From the NCBI GenBank assembly GCA_016715465.1, contig JADKAA010000029.1, forward strand, positions 62,001-126,000: a DNA stretch of 64,000 bases, in the 5' to 3' direction. Positions 53,297-62,888 of this stretch are shown here, piece by piece. The stretch is from Saprospiraceae bacterium. GTDB lineage: Bacteria; Bacteroidota; Bacteroidia; Chitinophagales; Saprospiraceae. Under the pieces are notes generated by a model. It was given only the letters and a program-made list of their open reading frames with translations, was not told the DNA's origin and did no database searches. The position numbers and the translations under genes were made by a program. The first letter of the stretch is position 1, and the number at the start of each line of letters is the position of its first letter.

Positions 53297-54940
53297 ATGC
53301 CACAACTTACCCTTAATTTCATAAGGAATTGTTTGATCTTTGCAGGTATTGTTGCCGGACATTGGGGTTATGCCCAGGTTTTGCGGACATCCCTGCCTAT
53401 AGTGCGTATTGAAACCCAGATGGCCTCCATACCAGACCAATATAAAATTTCAGGGACAATGCAGATTATTGATGGCGGAGTTGGCGGATACCATACAGAT
53501 TTGGATGCCCCCAATGTGTACAATGGAAAGATAGGCATTGAGATAAGGGGCTCCAGCTCGCAAATGTTCCCTAAAAAGGCCTATTCCGTTGAAACCAGAG
53601 ATGCCGAAGGCAACGACCTTAATTTTCCTCTATTTGGATGGCCTGAAGAATCCGATTGGGTACTTTTTCCATCGTACCATGAAAAAAGTTTAATGCACAA
53701 TGTACTGGCCATGGAGTTATATCGTAAAATGGGACTTTATGCCAGTCGTACGAAATATGTTGAAGTTATACTCAATGGTGCTTATCAGGGTGTTTATGTT
53801 TTCATGGAGAAGATAAAAAGGGCAAAAGGCAGGGTAGATATTGCTAAGTTGGAAATGACTGAAAATACGGGCGATGACCTCACTGGCGGATACATCATAA
53901 AAATTGACAAACAAACGGGATCAAATGCAGGAGGGTGGGTATCCGAATTTCAGAGCAATACCATTCCACCCAGATCCATTTATTTTCAATATGAATATCC
54001 CGATGAAATTACACCGGCCCAGCAAATTTACATCCGCTCTTATTTGAACCAATTTGAAACCGCGCTAAAGGGACCTGATTTTGAGGATGAGGTTTCCGGG
54101 TATAAAAAATACATCGATGTGCAAAGCTTTGTCAACTTTTTTATTTTAAATGAGGTATCCAGAAACATTGATGGCTACCGGCTTTCGACGTATTTATATA
54201 AAGACAAAGAAAGTAAAGGTTCAAAGCTTACCATAGGACCACCCTGGGATTTTGACATTACCTTTGGAAATGCAGATTATTGCGGGGGAAGTCGTTATGA
54301 CTTGTTTGCATACAAGTTCAATGAGATATGTCCTCAGGATCAATATCAGCTGCCTTTCTGGTGGGATAGGCTGTTACAGGATACAAGCTTTGTTTCCACC
54401 TTAAGGGAAACCTATTTCTGGGAGCGCAAGTCCGGGGTACTCAGCGAACAGGCTATATATCAAACCATTGATTCTTTAAAAAATTTACTTGCGGAACCTC
54501 AAAGCAGGAATTTTGCAAAATGGCCGATTTTAGGACAACACATCTTGCCCAATCCTTATCCCATACCCACCAGTTGGATAGGTGAAGTACAGGAACTTAA
54601 GACATGGATAAGCAACCGCTTATACTGGCTTGATAACAATTTGCCCAAAGTCAAAGAGAAAGAAGCCGTTCGGCCGGTGGCTGAAATTTCGGCCTTTCCC
54701 AATCCTGCAGTTGGACAGTTTACCCTGGATATCAAGACGCCGTACCCTAATAAGTTGTACTATAAAATTTATGACAGTCAGGGGTCTTTACGCGTTCAGA
54801 GCAGCCTTTGGCTGCCCTCAACGATTCAGCAACTTGAATCGGGGGACCTTATGCCTGGCCGGGAGTTCTCTAGAGGTGTATATATCCTTGATTTGCAGAT
54901 GGGCAGCTTATCAAAGGTCATCAAAATGGTGATTTTGTAA
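53297..54940 (+). CDS. CotH-like kinase family protein with T9SS sorting domain
   Basis: A 547-residue secreted protein with CotH-type marks: GIEIRGSSSQMFPKKAYSVE, VQSFVNFFILNEVSRNIDGY and the GPPWDFDITFGNADYCGG motif, which holds the DxD-like acidic residues of the CotH fold. Spore CotH is an unusual protein kinase; secreted homologues have unknown substrates. The signal peptide spans ~1-26 (ending GYAQ) and the end (~465-547; FPNPAVGQFTLDI, MPGREFSRGVYILDL) is a T9SS sorting domain. ATG 53297. Extracellular kinase activity is inference. Confidence 0.87.
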   Translation: MPQLTLNFIRNCLIFAGIVAGHWGYAQVLRTSLPIVRIETQMASIPDQYKISGTMQIIDGGVGGYHTDLDAPNVYNGKIGIEIRGSSSQMFPKKAYSVETRDAEGNDLNFPLFGWPEESDWVLFPSYHEKSLMHNVLAMELYRKMGLYASRTKYVEVILNGAYQGVYVFMEKIKRAKGRVDIAKLEMTENTGDDLTGGYIIKIDKQTGSNAGGWVSEFQSNTIPPRSIYFQYEYPDEITPAQQIYIRSYLNQFETALKGPDFEDEVSGYKKYIDVQSFVNFFILNEVSRNIDGYRLSTYLYKDKESKGSKLTIGPPWDFDITFGNADYCGGSRYDLFAYKFNEICPQDQYQLPFWWDRLLQDTSFVSTLRETYFWERKSGVLSEQAIYQTIDSLKNLLAEPQSRNFAKWPILGQHILPNPYPIPTSWIGEVQELKTWISNRLYWLDNNLPKVKEKEAVRPVAEISAFPNPAVGQFTLDIKTPYPNKLYYKIYDSQGSLRVQSSLWLPSTIQQLESGDLMPGREFSRGVYILDLQMGSLSKVIKMVIL

Positions 54941-55018
54941 TAAAAGCCCAAATTTTCCGGAATGTAGAATTTCATTTCCAATCCTGGATTTAAAGGACAG
55001 AATATGTCAAAATATTTA

Positions 55019-55026
55019 TATTTTTG
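55019..55026 (+). promoter_or_regulatory. -7 element of tRNA-Arg
   Basis: TATTTTTG matches TAnnTTTG, 6 bases before the tRNA, so transcription would begin at or next to its first base. No -33 TTG. Confidence 0.42.
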
Positions 55027-55032
55027 CACCGC

Positions 55033-55106
55033 GGCCTCGTAGTTCAACTGGATAGAATATCAGATTTCGGCTCTGAGGGTTGAGGGTTCGAATCCTTCCG
55101 AGGTCA
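55033..55106 (+). tRNA. tRNA-Arg (anticodon TCG)
   Basis: A 74-base cloverleaf: acceptor GGCCTCG / CGAGGTC, D-stem GTTC/GAAT with a G-T type pair, anticodon stem TCAGA/TCTGA with loop TTTCGGC (anticodon TCG), T arm GAGGG-TTCGAAT-CCTTC. Discriminator A; CCA is not encoded. Reads CGA/CGN arginine codons. Confidence 0.93.
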
Positions 55107-55200
55107 CATTTATTTTCCCATTCCGGGTTGAAGTTTATTTGATGAATTCAGGTGTCATCCTTTTATCCGTCCTTCTTCAAACATCAATTTTAATATTTAC

Positions 55201-56373
55201 ATGACTAAATCTCGTTACAAGGCCCTTGTATGTGCGGAGTGTGAGACTTCTTTTGACACAAACCAGTTACAATCATTTTGCCCCAATTGTAAACAACCAC
55301 TGGTGGCCATATATGATCTCCGCAATCCTCCCTTGAAATTCACAGATTTTTCCTGGAGTCGCGATTCCATGTGGTACTATAGGGAATTTTTACCGATACT
55401 TGATGAAAAAAACATCATAACGCTGGGTGAAGGATTGACAAAAATTATTTCCCTCTCCAAAATATCGAAGCGACTGGATTTAAAACATGAATTTTTCATG
55501 AAAGATGAAGGTACCAATCCGACAGGTTCATTTAAGGCCAGAGGTATGTCAGCAGCCATCAGCAAAGCCAGGGAACTTGGCGTATGGCACTGTTGTACAC
55601 CTACGGCCGGAAATGCGGGCAGTGCGCTTGCTGCCTACTGTGCCAAAGCGGACATGCAATCCAGTATTTTTATGCCTCAACTTACTCCGGAGATGTTCAG
55701 GTTTGACTGCGAACTCATGGGAGCAAGGGTGGTAAAAGTGGATGGAAGTATTCGCGACGCAGGGCTGGAAATGCAGAAGCAAAATTTGGAAATGAAGGCA
55801 TGGGACGTATCAACTATGAAAGAACCATTCAGGCTGGAAGGTAAAAAGACCATGGGATATGAAATTGCAGCGCAATTTAATTACCAACTACCAGACTATA
55901 TTTTTTATCCTACGGGAGGAGGCACCGGCTTAATAGGTATATGGAAAGCCTTTGAAGAAATGCAGGAAATGGGCTGGTTGGATGAAATTTCAACACGGAT
56001 GGTGGCCGTGCAAATGACTGGCTGTGCTCCGGTTGTTGAGGCTTTTGAAGCCAGGGCCGATGTATCAAAAGGGGTGGAAGACCCGGCTCCAACTGCTGCC
56101 AATGGACTGAGGGTGCCCAAAGCATTTGGAGATAAAATGATACTGAAAGCAATTTACAAAAGCAAAGGATTTGCCATAAGTGTGCAGGAAAATGAAATGT
56201 TGGCTGCTTTAAATAGGACAGCCAGGGAAGAAGGTTTGTTCCTTTCTCCTGAAGGCGCAGCATTAATTGCAGCGGTAGAAAAATGTCTGTCTAATGGGGT
56301 TATAGAAAAAGAAAGCCGTATCCTGATCATCAACACAGGTACCGGATATAAATATGCCGAAAACTTATGGTGA
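55201..56373 (+). CDS. thrC: Threonine synthase
   Basis: A 390-residue PLP enzyme converting O-phosphohomoserine to threonine. The N-terminal zinc-ribbon-like CAECETSFDTNQLQSFCPNC precedes the fold, the PLP lysine lies in GTNPTGSFKARGM, and the phosphate loop is PTGGGTGLIG. Some residues fit the class with an N-terminal zinc finger (SF00260-type, also close to cysteate synthase), so a related beta-replacing enzyme is possible but threonine synthase is most likely. Ends before a clear terminator. Confidence 0.88.
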   Translation: MTKSRYKALVCAECETSFDTNQLQSFCPNCKQPLVAIYDLRNPPLKFTDFSWSRDSMWYYREFLPILDEKNIITLGEGLTKIISLSKISKRLDLKHEFFMKDEGTNPTGSFKARGMSAAISKARELGVWHCCTPTAGNAGSALAAYCAKADMQSSIFMPQLTPEMFRFDCELMGARVVKVDGSIRDAGLEMQKQNLEMKAWDVSTMKEPFRLEGKKTMGYEIAAQFNYQLPDYIFYPTGGGTGLIGIWKAFEEMQEMGWLDEISTRMVAVQMTGCAPVVEAFEARADVSKGVEDPAPTAANGLRVPKAFGDKMILKAIYKSKGFAISVQENEMLAALNRTAREEGLFLSPEGAALIAAVEKCLSNGVIEKESRILIINTGTGYKYAENLW

Positions 56374-56406
56374 GGTAATAATATAGACAATGCCAGGTGT
56401 CTAAAA

Positions 56407-56439
56407 GAAAAAAGCAAACCCTGTTGGATTTGCTTTTTC
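56407..56439 (+). terminator. Terminator after thrC
   Basis: Stem AAGCAAA / TTTGCTT with a 10-base loop, A run on the left and T run on the right. Confidence 0.8.
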
Positions 56440-56803
56440 TTGTTGATCATTGGTCTTCAGTCTAGGCTTCTTTTAAGAGCCTGTTTCCAAATACAACCAA
56501 AATCATGAGGGTGATTCCAAATATGATCATAGGGATAAATTTTAGGAAAGGTAAACTGTTTTTGCCTGTCTGTCAATATGATCCCATAATTATTTGAAAA
56601 TATTAACATTTCAAAATTTGACATATATTTTATGTTACTATGCATTAATTTCACAATATTAACATATTATATAATATTTTGGGTTGTAATATGCCAATTT
56701 TGAGTCAGAAAGAAAATTGAATTTTTTGAGATTACATAAAACAATTATGCCGTTTAATATCTTTACTAGTGTAACATATTATTAACTCTAAATCAAAAAA
56801 TTC
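56440..56803. other. Intergenic region before the second DUF2911 gene
   Basis: About 364 AT-rich bases. On the reverse strand at ~56463-56570 a short stretch reads like a small membrane peptide (LPFLKFIPMIIFGITLMIL, then GNRLLKEA, then stop) but has no start of usual kind beyond an internal ATG giving ~22 residues, so I leave it unannotated. No RNA fold was seen. Confidence 0.5.
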
Positions 56804-57652
56804 ATGACAAAGCCACGATTACATTTCGTTGTTATTCTTTTATTTGCCGTTACTTCCGTTTGGGCACAGATTACAACTCCTGCAGCAAGCCCTCTTTCTA
56901 AACTGGAGCAAAAAGTAGGATTGACCGATATCAAGATTGAATACTCAAGGCCAAGTGCCAAAGGACGAAAGATTTTTGGTGCCGATGGTTTGGTTTCTTA
57001 TGGCAGTCTTTGGCGCACCGGAGCCAACAACATTACCAAAATTACTTTCAGTGATGACGTTTCCATTGAAGGTCAGCCAGTGAAAAAAGGAGATTATGGA
57101 TTACTTGTAAAACCCAATTCAGATAATTGGACTGTAAATTTTTATAAATATGACGGTGGCAACTGGTCTTCCTATGTGGATAAAGTTCCAGATGTTTCTG
57201 CTGTGGTTAAGCCTAAAGCCAATGGAATGAATTTGGAAACGTTTACCATTGACATCAATAACATCGAAACTTCAAAAGCAACCTTGAACCTGATGTGGGA
57301 GAAAACAGTTGTTCCTGTTCAGGTTAGCGTAGAAGTAGATAAGCAGGTGATGGCCAATATAGAAAAAGTGATGGCAGGTCCTAGTGTGAATGATTATTAC
57401 AATGCCGCTTCTTACTATCATGAATCTGGCAGGGATCTTGAACAAGCGCTTGAGTGGGTGAGGAAAGCGACCAAAGTATCCAGTCCAAAGTTCTGGCAGG
57501 TAAGGAAAGAGGCCCTGATTTTGGCGGATCTTGGAAAATATAATGAAGCCATAGAAGCAGCCAAAATGTCAAAAGAACTGGCTGCAGCTGCAGACAATCA
57601 GGAGTATGTCAAAATGAATGAGGTATCCATCGCTGAATGGATGAAAAAATAG
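56804..57652 (+). CDS. DUF2911 secreted protein, second paralogue
   Basis: A 282-residue protein with the same layout as the one at 15916-16773: signal peptide (1-21, ending WAQ), DUF2911 domain (TTPAASPLSKLEQKVGL, EYSRPSAKGRKIFG, LWRTGANNITKITFS) and TPR-like C-terminus. The shared motifs show the two are paralogues, but they are far apart in the window, so the copies have diverged. Role unknown. Ends at a strong terminator. Confidence 0.87.
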   Translation: MTKPRLHFVVILLFAVTSVWAQITTPAASPLSKLEQKVGLTDIKIEYSRPSAKGRKIFGADGLVSYGSLWRTGANNITKITFSDDVSIEGQPVKKGDYGLLVKPNSDNWTVNFYKYDGGNWSSYVDKVPDVSAVVKPKANGMNLETFTIDINNIETSKATLNLMWEKTVVPVQVSVEVDKQVMANIEKVMAGPSVNDYYNAASYYHESGRDLEQALEWVRKATKVSSPKFWQVRKEALILADLGKYNEAIEAAKMSKELAAAADNQEYVKMNEVSIAEWMKK

Positions 57653-57678
57653 TTTGAGTTCGAAAATCAGGAGACTTA

Positions 57679-57710
57679 TAAAGCCACAGCCTTGGGTTGT
57701 GGCTTTTTTT
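57679..57710. terminator. Bidirectional terminator
   Basis: Stem AAGCCACAGCC / GGTTGTGGCTT (one G-T pair in GTTGTGG) with a short loop, T run at the right and A run at the left. Lies between the convergent DUF2911 and helix-hairpin-helix genes. Confidence 0.85.
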
Positions 57711-57732
57711 ATGTCGGTAAATCTGCAACCTG

Positions 57733-59784
57733 CTAAAAGCTCATTCTCAGTTGTGTTTTTATTTCTGACCTTGAACTACCCGGGATTTCATCGTTGGATC
57801 CGGAACTGATTACATCAAGATCCGAGTATCGTGTGGTGGCATATCTCAACTCCCAAGTGAGTAGCCGGTTGATTTTATACCTGCCGTTGATGTAAAACCT
57901 GCGCCCTGTATTTGAGTAAAAAGGTACTGCAAATTCGTATAGAATATCATTTTCATAGGCATAAATGCGCGTATCAAAGCCATCGCTGTCAAACAAGGCA
58001 TATCTTACATTGAAAGAATAAGGTTTAGCCAGGGGTTTATAGATTACATCCTGGTAAATCAGGTAGCCATTGATGGGTCTGTCTTCTTTTTGGAACCAAC
58101 AAAATTCTGCCCGGGTTCTAAACTCCAACTCTTTATTTAATTTGTGGCTCATATGCAGTCGAAGACGTTGTTGACTTGTTGTAACTACTCCATCTATTTT
58201 TTCTCCGCCGAGTGAAGTATTTATATTCTTTTGTTCATAACGGTATTGCAGATAAATATTAAATTTTCGTTTTATGGTATAATCTGCCCGGACAAGAATT
58301 TCTCTCCCGGCTGATGGTGCATCCACCCTGTATCTCAGCCATGGATGTTTCCAGAAATCCACATAAGAGCTTATTTTCCATTTTGAAGAGGGTCTTACTT
58401 CCATGCCCGTATAAAAACCGCTTTCATTGATTGGCTGACTTGCCTCTCCAAATGCATTGGCCTCAATCACCTGGTATGAAGGTTCAAATTTGCGGAAACT
58501 CATACTAATGTCTACCTTTTTATCCAAAGCCATCAGGAGCGAATGGATCATGGCTTTTGATTCGTTATTGGAAACAGCCAATTCTCCAAATGCAGTTATA
58601 TTTCGCCAGTAAACGCTGTAATCTAAACCCGAATTATAAAGGGCTTTACCCCTGAAGGCATAAAGATTATACACTTCATCTCCTCTGCTATAGGGTTTGG
58701 AAAATTCGTATCCGAGGTGATGGACACCAAGTTGCAATGCGCCTTTGGTATACTTCAATCTTCCACCATAATTTTGCTGGCTGAGTGCATTTCTGTGGGC
58801 AATTTCACTGGTTGTTCGATGATACCCCGATCTGAGTAATGAACTCACTGTTTCAAAACCATCCTCTGCAAGGGTATCTGTTTGTATGTTGCCGTCAATC
58901 TTTTTCATTGAATAAAATAAACTCAACTCAGTATTCGGATTTAGTTTTGAAGTAAGAGCCAAGCCGCGGAAGTAATTGGCTTCATTCACAGAACTATAAG
59001 GTTTTATGACATTGCCGCTTCTTTTTATATTCATCACAAAGGCAGTTTTGCCCGCTCCAAAATCATTGTGCAGGATAAGTCCCTGTCCCATACTTACCGT
59101 ATAGTCGCCTAAAATTACATGACTCAGCCACCGGTTTATATTTTTTATGCTTACAAAAGCTGAATAGAAATCAAATCCCTTTCTTCCATTTTTAAAAGCT
59201 AATGACTCTCCCGGATCTTTTTCAGCCGTAAAGCCCATCCTGAAGTTGTTGTTTGATTCCATACGATAACGTATAAAATAGTGATTGGCATCACCAAGAT
59301 ATGCCGGAGATTCTCCCTGAGTTGACTGAAATCCTTTTCGTTCCTGTAACACCCGTTTGTATTTAAAAAATAATACCTGTTGCGCCTCATTCATCACCGA
59401 TTTTAAAGAAAACTGCTTATTATGTTTCTGCGCAAGGGTGAGGTAGTATCTCAATACCCTGATCAGCGTCATGTCAAGGACATCAATATTTTGCAATTCC
59501 TCGACTGCAAGAAACTGACCATAGGTTTCTCTGTGCACTATTATCTGCTTTCGCTGTGTAGGTGATAGAAAAAATAAATTGGATAACTCTTCTTCAGATA
59601 CCTTATTGATGTCAAACGGATTTTTGCGAATTCCTTCCAGCATTTCCAATTGTGTGGTATAATCAAAGTCGCTGGCATCATTTTCTTCAGCAAATTGTTC
59701 GATAAGCCTTTCAAGATACGCATCCAGAGAGTCCACTTGTGATACAGCCAGGAGTGGAAACAATACCAATAACAATACAATCAA
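57733..59784 (-). CDS. Helix-hairpin-helix envelope protein with barrel-like C-terminus
   Basis: A 683-residue secreted protein. N-terminal signal segment (IVLLLVLFPLLAVSQ), then a ComEA-like HhH region (NPFDINKVSEEELSNLFFLS, YGQFLAVEELQNI) and a long part of alternating beta-strand character ending in aromatic/Phe (IKTQLRMSF), typical of outer-membrane barrels. The family is common in Bacteroidota and of unknown function. The only start is TTG at 59784, leaving almost no positively charged n-region; in-frame upstream codons (RKYISVFRRASQT) look like a better signal peptide but have no ATG/GTG/TTG, so the true start may be lost through a sequence error. Confidence 0.75.
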   Translation of the reverse strand: MIVLLLVLFPLLAVSQVDSLDAYLERLIEQFAEENDASDFDYTTQLEMLEGIRKNPFDINKVSEEELSNLFFLSPTQRKQIIVHRETYGQFLAVEELQNIDVLDMTLIRVLRYYLTLAQKHNKQFSLKSVMNEAQQVLFFKYKRVLQERKGFQSTQGESPAYLGDANHYFIRYRMESNNNFRMGFTAEKDPGESLAFKNGRKGFDFYSAFVSIKNINRWLSHVILGDYTVSMGQGLILHNDFGAGKTAFVMNIKRSGNVIKPYSSVNEANYFRGLALTSKLNPNTELSLFYSMKKIDGNIQTDTLAEDGFETVSSLLRSGYHRTTSEIAHRNALSQQNYGGRLKYTKGALQLGVHHLGYEFSKPYSRGDEVYNLYAFRGKALYNSGLDYSVYWRNITAFGELAVSNNESKAMIHSLLMALDKKVDISMSFRKFEPSYQVIEANAFGEASQPINESGFYTGMEVRPSSKWKISSYVDFWKHPWLRYRVDAPSAGREILVRADYTIKRKFNIYLQYRYEQKNINTSLGGEKIDGVVTTSQQRLRLHMSHKLNKELEFRTRAEFCWFQKEDRPINGYLIYQDVIYKPLAKPYSFNVRYALFDSDGFDTRIYAYENDILYEFAVPFYSNTGRRFYINGRYKINRLLTWELRYATTRYSDLDVISSGSNDEIPGSSRSEIKTQLRMSF

Positions 59785-59957
59785 TGTTTGTGATGCGCGC
59801 CGGAAAACGGATATGTATTTTCTTGAAGCGATGGCCGTGAAGGTTATGTGTTTTTAAAAGTCGCAGCTAATTTAGGGGAAGTTATTAGATTTTACCACAT
59901 AAACCACGGAATTGTCTCTTTCTAAACTTTAGATATTGTTGGATATGGATGCTCTGC

Positions 59958-60533
59958 TTACCATGTTCTTATGAGCGTGTACAATTTTGCCATGGGCAGT
60001 CCCATTATATTTGAAAAAGTACCTTTAATCCATTCGACCTTGCAAAGGCCTATCCAGTCCTGAATGCCATAGGAACCAGCCTTGTCAAATGGCTTAAACT
60101 GTTGAATATAGTACAAAATTTCTTCTTCATCGATTTCCGCAAATTTGATTTCTGACATTTCGGTAAAGGAGAATTCTTTATCTTTTCCCATCAGACAAAC
60201 CCCCGTATATACCCTGTGTATCCTTCCACTCAGGACTTGGAGGGTTTCAAAGGCATGGGCTGGTGATTCCGGTTTACCAAACACCTGGCCATCGAGGACC
60301 ACGATGCTGTCTGCCGTTACGACCAATTCATTTCCTGTAACTTTGCCATGAAAAGGTATCATTTTTTTCTTGGCAATGTACTCCGCTATCTGATGTTCTT
60401 CCAGGTCAGTGGGGTAGTCTTCATCAATTTCAAGGATTTTGACTTCAACAACAAATCCTGCATCTTCGAGTATTTGTTTTCTGCGCGGTGATTTGGAGGC
60501 CAAAATGATTTTAATGTGTTGAAATGGATTCAT
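59958..60533 (-). CDS. maf: Maf-like nucleotide pyrophosphatase
   Basis: A 191-residue Maf/HAM1-type enzyme that removes non-canonical nucleoside triphosphates. The start ILASKSPRRKQILEDAGF, the middle VTADSIVVLDGQVFGKP and the end KAGSYGIQDWIGL with KGTFSNIMGLP are diagnostic. It overlaps the ubiA-like gene by four bases and is the last gene of the reverse operon. Confidence 0.93.
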   Translation of the reverse strand: MNPFQHIKIILASKSPRRKQILEDAGFVVEVKILEIDEDYPTDLEEHQIAEYIAKKKMIPFHGKVTGNELVVTADSIVVLDGQVFGKPESPAHAFETLQVLSGRIHRVYTGVCLMGKDKEFSFTEMSEIKFAEIDEEEILYYIQQFKPFDKAGSYGIQDWIGLCKVEWIKGTFSNIMGLPMAKLYTLIRTW

Positions 60534-61456
60534 AATGGTAAACTTATAAGAATAAGGTATAGAAGGCCAAGCATCATGATGAATTTCAACAGCATGCTGT
60601 CTTTATGATAGTCCGTTGTTGTGCGGGATTTGTACAGCTGTGCCAAAAATTTGAAAATGGGGCCAATGATAAAAAGAGTGCTAAAACAATGAAGATGAAA
60701 TGAATGCGGAAATGTAAATTGAAAAGTAATGTCCATAAAGACAAGCACTAGGGCAAGAACAGCACACAGGTGCTTGCTCATGGGAACTCCATATCTGATC
60801 GGGAAAGAGCCTGATTTTAAAATCTGATCCCCTTCTATGTCCTGAATATCCTTTACTATTTCTCTGACAAGATTTATAAGAAAGGAAAACAGTGAAAAAG
60901 CAAGCAGCAAATGCAAAATACTTTGATAGCTACCTTCTGCAAAACTGGATCTTTCAGCGATAATTATAATTAGAGTTACAAATGAGGTCATAAAACTCAC
61001 CAGAATGTTGCCAATGAAGCCCATTTTTTTGGCACCATAAGCATACCAGAACATCAACAATACCGCACCCGGGTAGAGGGGAAGGAGATGAATATTGGAG
61101 GTTTTAATCGCGATATACACCGAGAGGATTAAACCTGAACTCACGAGATTTACATAGTATAGCCACGCTGCTTGTTTACTAAGTGAAATTCCGACCCATG
61201 TCTTTTGAGGCCTATTTATCAGGTCAGCCTTTTGGTCAAATATGTCATTAACAATGTACCCCGAAGCTGCAAGAAGCACAGTGGTGAGGGATAGCAAGCC
61301 GGCTAATAAGTAGTTGAGCGCTGGTTGTGCTATGTTATTATAAATGACAAAGGCGAAGATTATGGCCTGGGTAGCCACTATAATCAACAGGTTTAAAGGC
61401 CTGATTATTTGGATTCTGGCAATTCTGCCTGATATTTGGGACCCCATATAGGTCAC
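60530..61456 (-). CDS. UbiA-family prenyltransferase
   Basis: A 308-residue membrane protein of about nine helices with the first Asp-rich motif NDIFDQKADLINRP and a second one near VREIVKDIQDIEGD. Such proteins transfer prenyl chains onto aromatic or glycerol phosphate acceptors. The gap between motifs and size fit the geranylgeranylglycerol-phosphate-type or menaquinone-type (MenA) members; the substrate cannot be fixed. Start GTG at 61456 overlaps the pepA stop (GTGA). Confidence 0.84.
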   Translation of the reverse strand: MTYMGSQISGRIARIQIIRPLNLLIIVATQAIIFAFVIYNNIAQPALNYLLAGLLSLTTVLLAASGYIVNDIFDQKADLINRPQKTWVGISLSKQAAWLYYVNLVSSGLILSVYIAIKTSNIHLLPLYPGAVLLMFWYAYGAKKMGFIGNILVSFMTSFVTLIIIIAERSSFAEGSYQSILHLLLAFSLFSFLINLVREIVKDIQDIEGDQILKSGSFPIRYGVPMSKHLCAVLALVLVFMDITFQFTFPHSFHLHCFSTLFIIGPIFKFLAQLYKSRTTTDYHKDSMLLKFIMMLGLLYLILISLPL

Positions 61457-62880
61457 GCTTTTGAAAGCAACCAGGCAGTCAGCAGACGGATGCCGTAACC
61501 TGTTGCGGTCCTGGATTTAATAAAATCCGATTCTGTGAAACATACTCCGGCTATATCCAGATGAACCCAGGCCTTGTGTTCATGGGTGAAAAATTCCAGG
61601 AATTTTGCTGCAGTAGTTGCTCCGGCAACAGGCACTGAGCTTAGGTTTTTAATGTCCGCAATGTCACTGTTCATGTATGGTTTATATTCATCCCACAGTG
61701 GCAGACGCCAAACTTTTTCGCCGGATGCCAGACCACTTTGATAAATTTCATTGGCCAATTTTTCATTGTCTGTAAACATACCTGCAGCAAAGTAGCCCAG
61801 TGTAGCCACACAGCTGCCTGTCAGCGTCGCAAGATCAATGAGGTAATCCGGCGCATAATTTTTTACCATGTAGGATAAACCATCTGCCAATACCAACCTG
61901 CCCTCTGCATCAGTATCAATGACTTCGATGTGCTTTCCACTGTAACTTGAAATTACGTCACCTGGTCTGTATGCTTTGCCTCCAATGGCGTTTTCTGCCG
62001 CGGGTACTATGCCAATGATGTGAAATGGCAATTGGAGCTGAGCTGCTGCTTCCATAATACCGATTACGGCAGCGGCCCCTGCCATATCGCTTTTCATGTA
62101 ATGCATATTGTTTGATGGTTTCAGGGAAATACCCCCGGTGTCAAAGGTTATTCCTTTTCCAATGAAGCCAATTTTTTTTGTTTTGGAATTGACATTTGAT
62201 GGTTTATACTCCATAATGATGAAAGAAGGAGGGTGTGCACTTCCTTTTCCCACCTCATATGAGGCTGAAAGTTTGTTGGTTTTTAATGCTTCTCCTTCCA
62301 GGATACGCACCTTAAATCCATTTTCTTTGCCCGATTTTTTAGCATAATCAGCGAGGTAATGCGGTGTCTTGATGTTGGGAGGCAGATTGACAAGGTCCAT
62401 GGCGTTGTGACACGCCGCCGCAATGGCCTGAACTTTTAGAAAATTTATCCTGAGTGTTGTTTGGTTGGTGTAAACTGAAAATACACGAAGTGTAATCGAG
62501 TGGGTTTCAGCTTTAAAATGATTTAAAATGTACATGGCAAGATGAACGCCCATAACTGCCTGTTCAAAAGCATCAAGGGGCAACTCACTGGCTTCGAGAA
62601 CTGCCTGTCCCTTTAGTTTTGTCGCATGCGTAGCGGCTTTTTTTATGGCTTGCGTAATGTTTTCGCTCTTTTTACGGCTACCAAGACCAGCAATAATGAG
62701 CTTCTTTCCATTTACCGGATTGAGCAGTGTATATACTTCATTGTAGTCCGCCTTGAAATCTTCAATAACAGAAAATCCCGTGTGCGCAAGAAGCCATCCT
62801 TTTTTCAAATCCTCCTGATAACAGGGTAATATCACGTGACAGTCAGCGGGATTTTTATGAATGAGGTTGATTTTGTGCAT
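61453..62880 (-). CDS. pepA: Leucyl aminopeptidase (M17)
   Basis: A 475-residue cytosolic aminopeptidase. The C-terminal catalytic domain has GKGITFDTGGISLKPS, the DTDAEGRLVLADGL metal/catalytic motif and the DLATLTGSC motif. The N-terminal domain is less conserved, as usual. It releases N-terminal residues from peptides. The gene lies 8 bases after the esterase and overlaps ubiA, so it is in the same operon. Confidence 0.94.
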   Translation of the reverse strand: MHKINLIHKNPADCHVILPCYQEDLKKGWLLAHTGFSVIEDFKADYNEVYTLLNPVNGKKLIIAGLGSRKKSENITQAIKKAATHATKLKGQAVLEASELPLDAFEQAVMGVHLAMYILNHFKAETHSITLRVFSVYTNQTTLRINFLKVQAIAAACHNAMDLVNLPPNIKTPHYLADYAKKSGKENGFKVRILEGEALKTNKLSASYEVGKGSAHPPSFIIMEYKPSNVNSKTKKIGFIGKGITFDTGGISLKPSNNMHYMKSDMAGAAAVIGIMEAAAQLQLPFHIIGIVPAAENAIGGKAYRPGDVISSYSGKHIEVIDTDAEGRLVLADGLSYMVKNYAPDYLIDLATLTGSCVATLGYFAAGMFTDNEKLANEIYQSGLASGEKVWRLPLWDEYKPYMNSDIADIKNLSSVPVAGATTAAKFLEFFTHEHKAWVHLDIAGVCFTESDFIKSRTATGYGIRLLTAWLLSKA

Positions 62881-62888
62881 TTTGTCAG

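Noticed and set aside
56457..56654. 65-codon reverse frame after thrC
   Set aside because: Composition looks random and no family features are seen.
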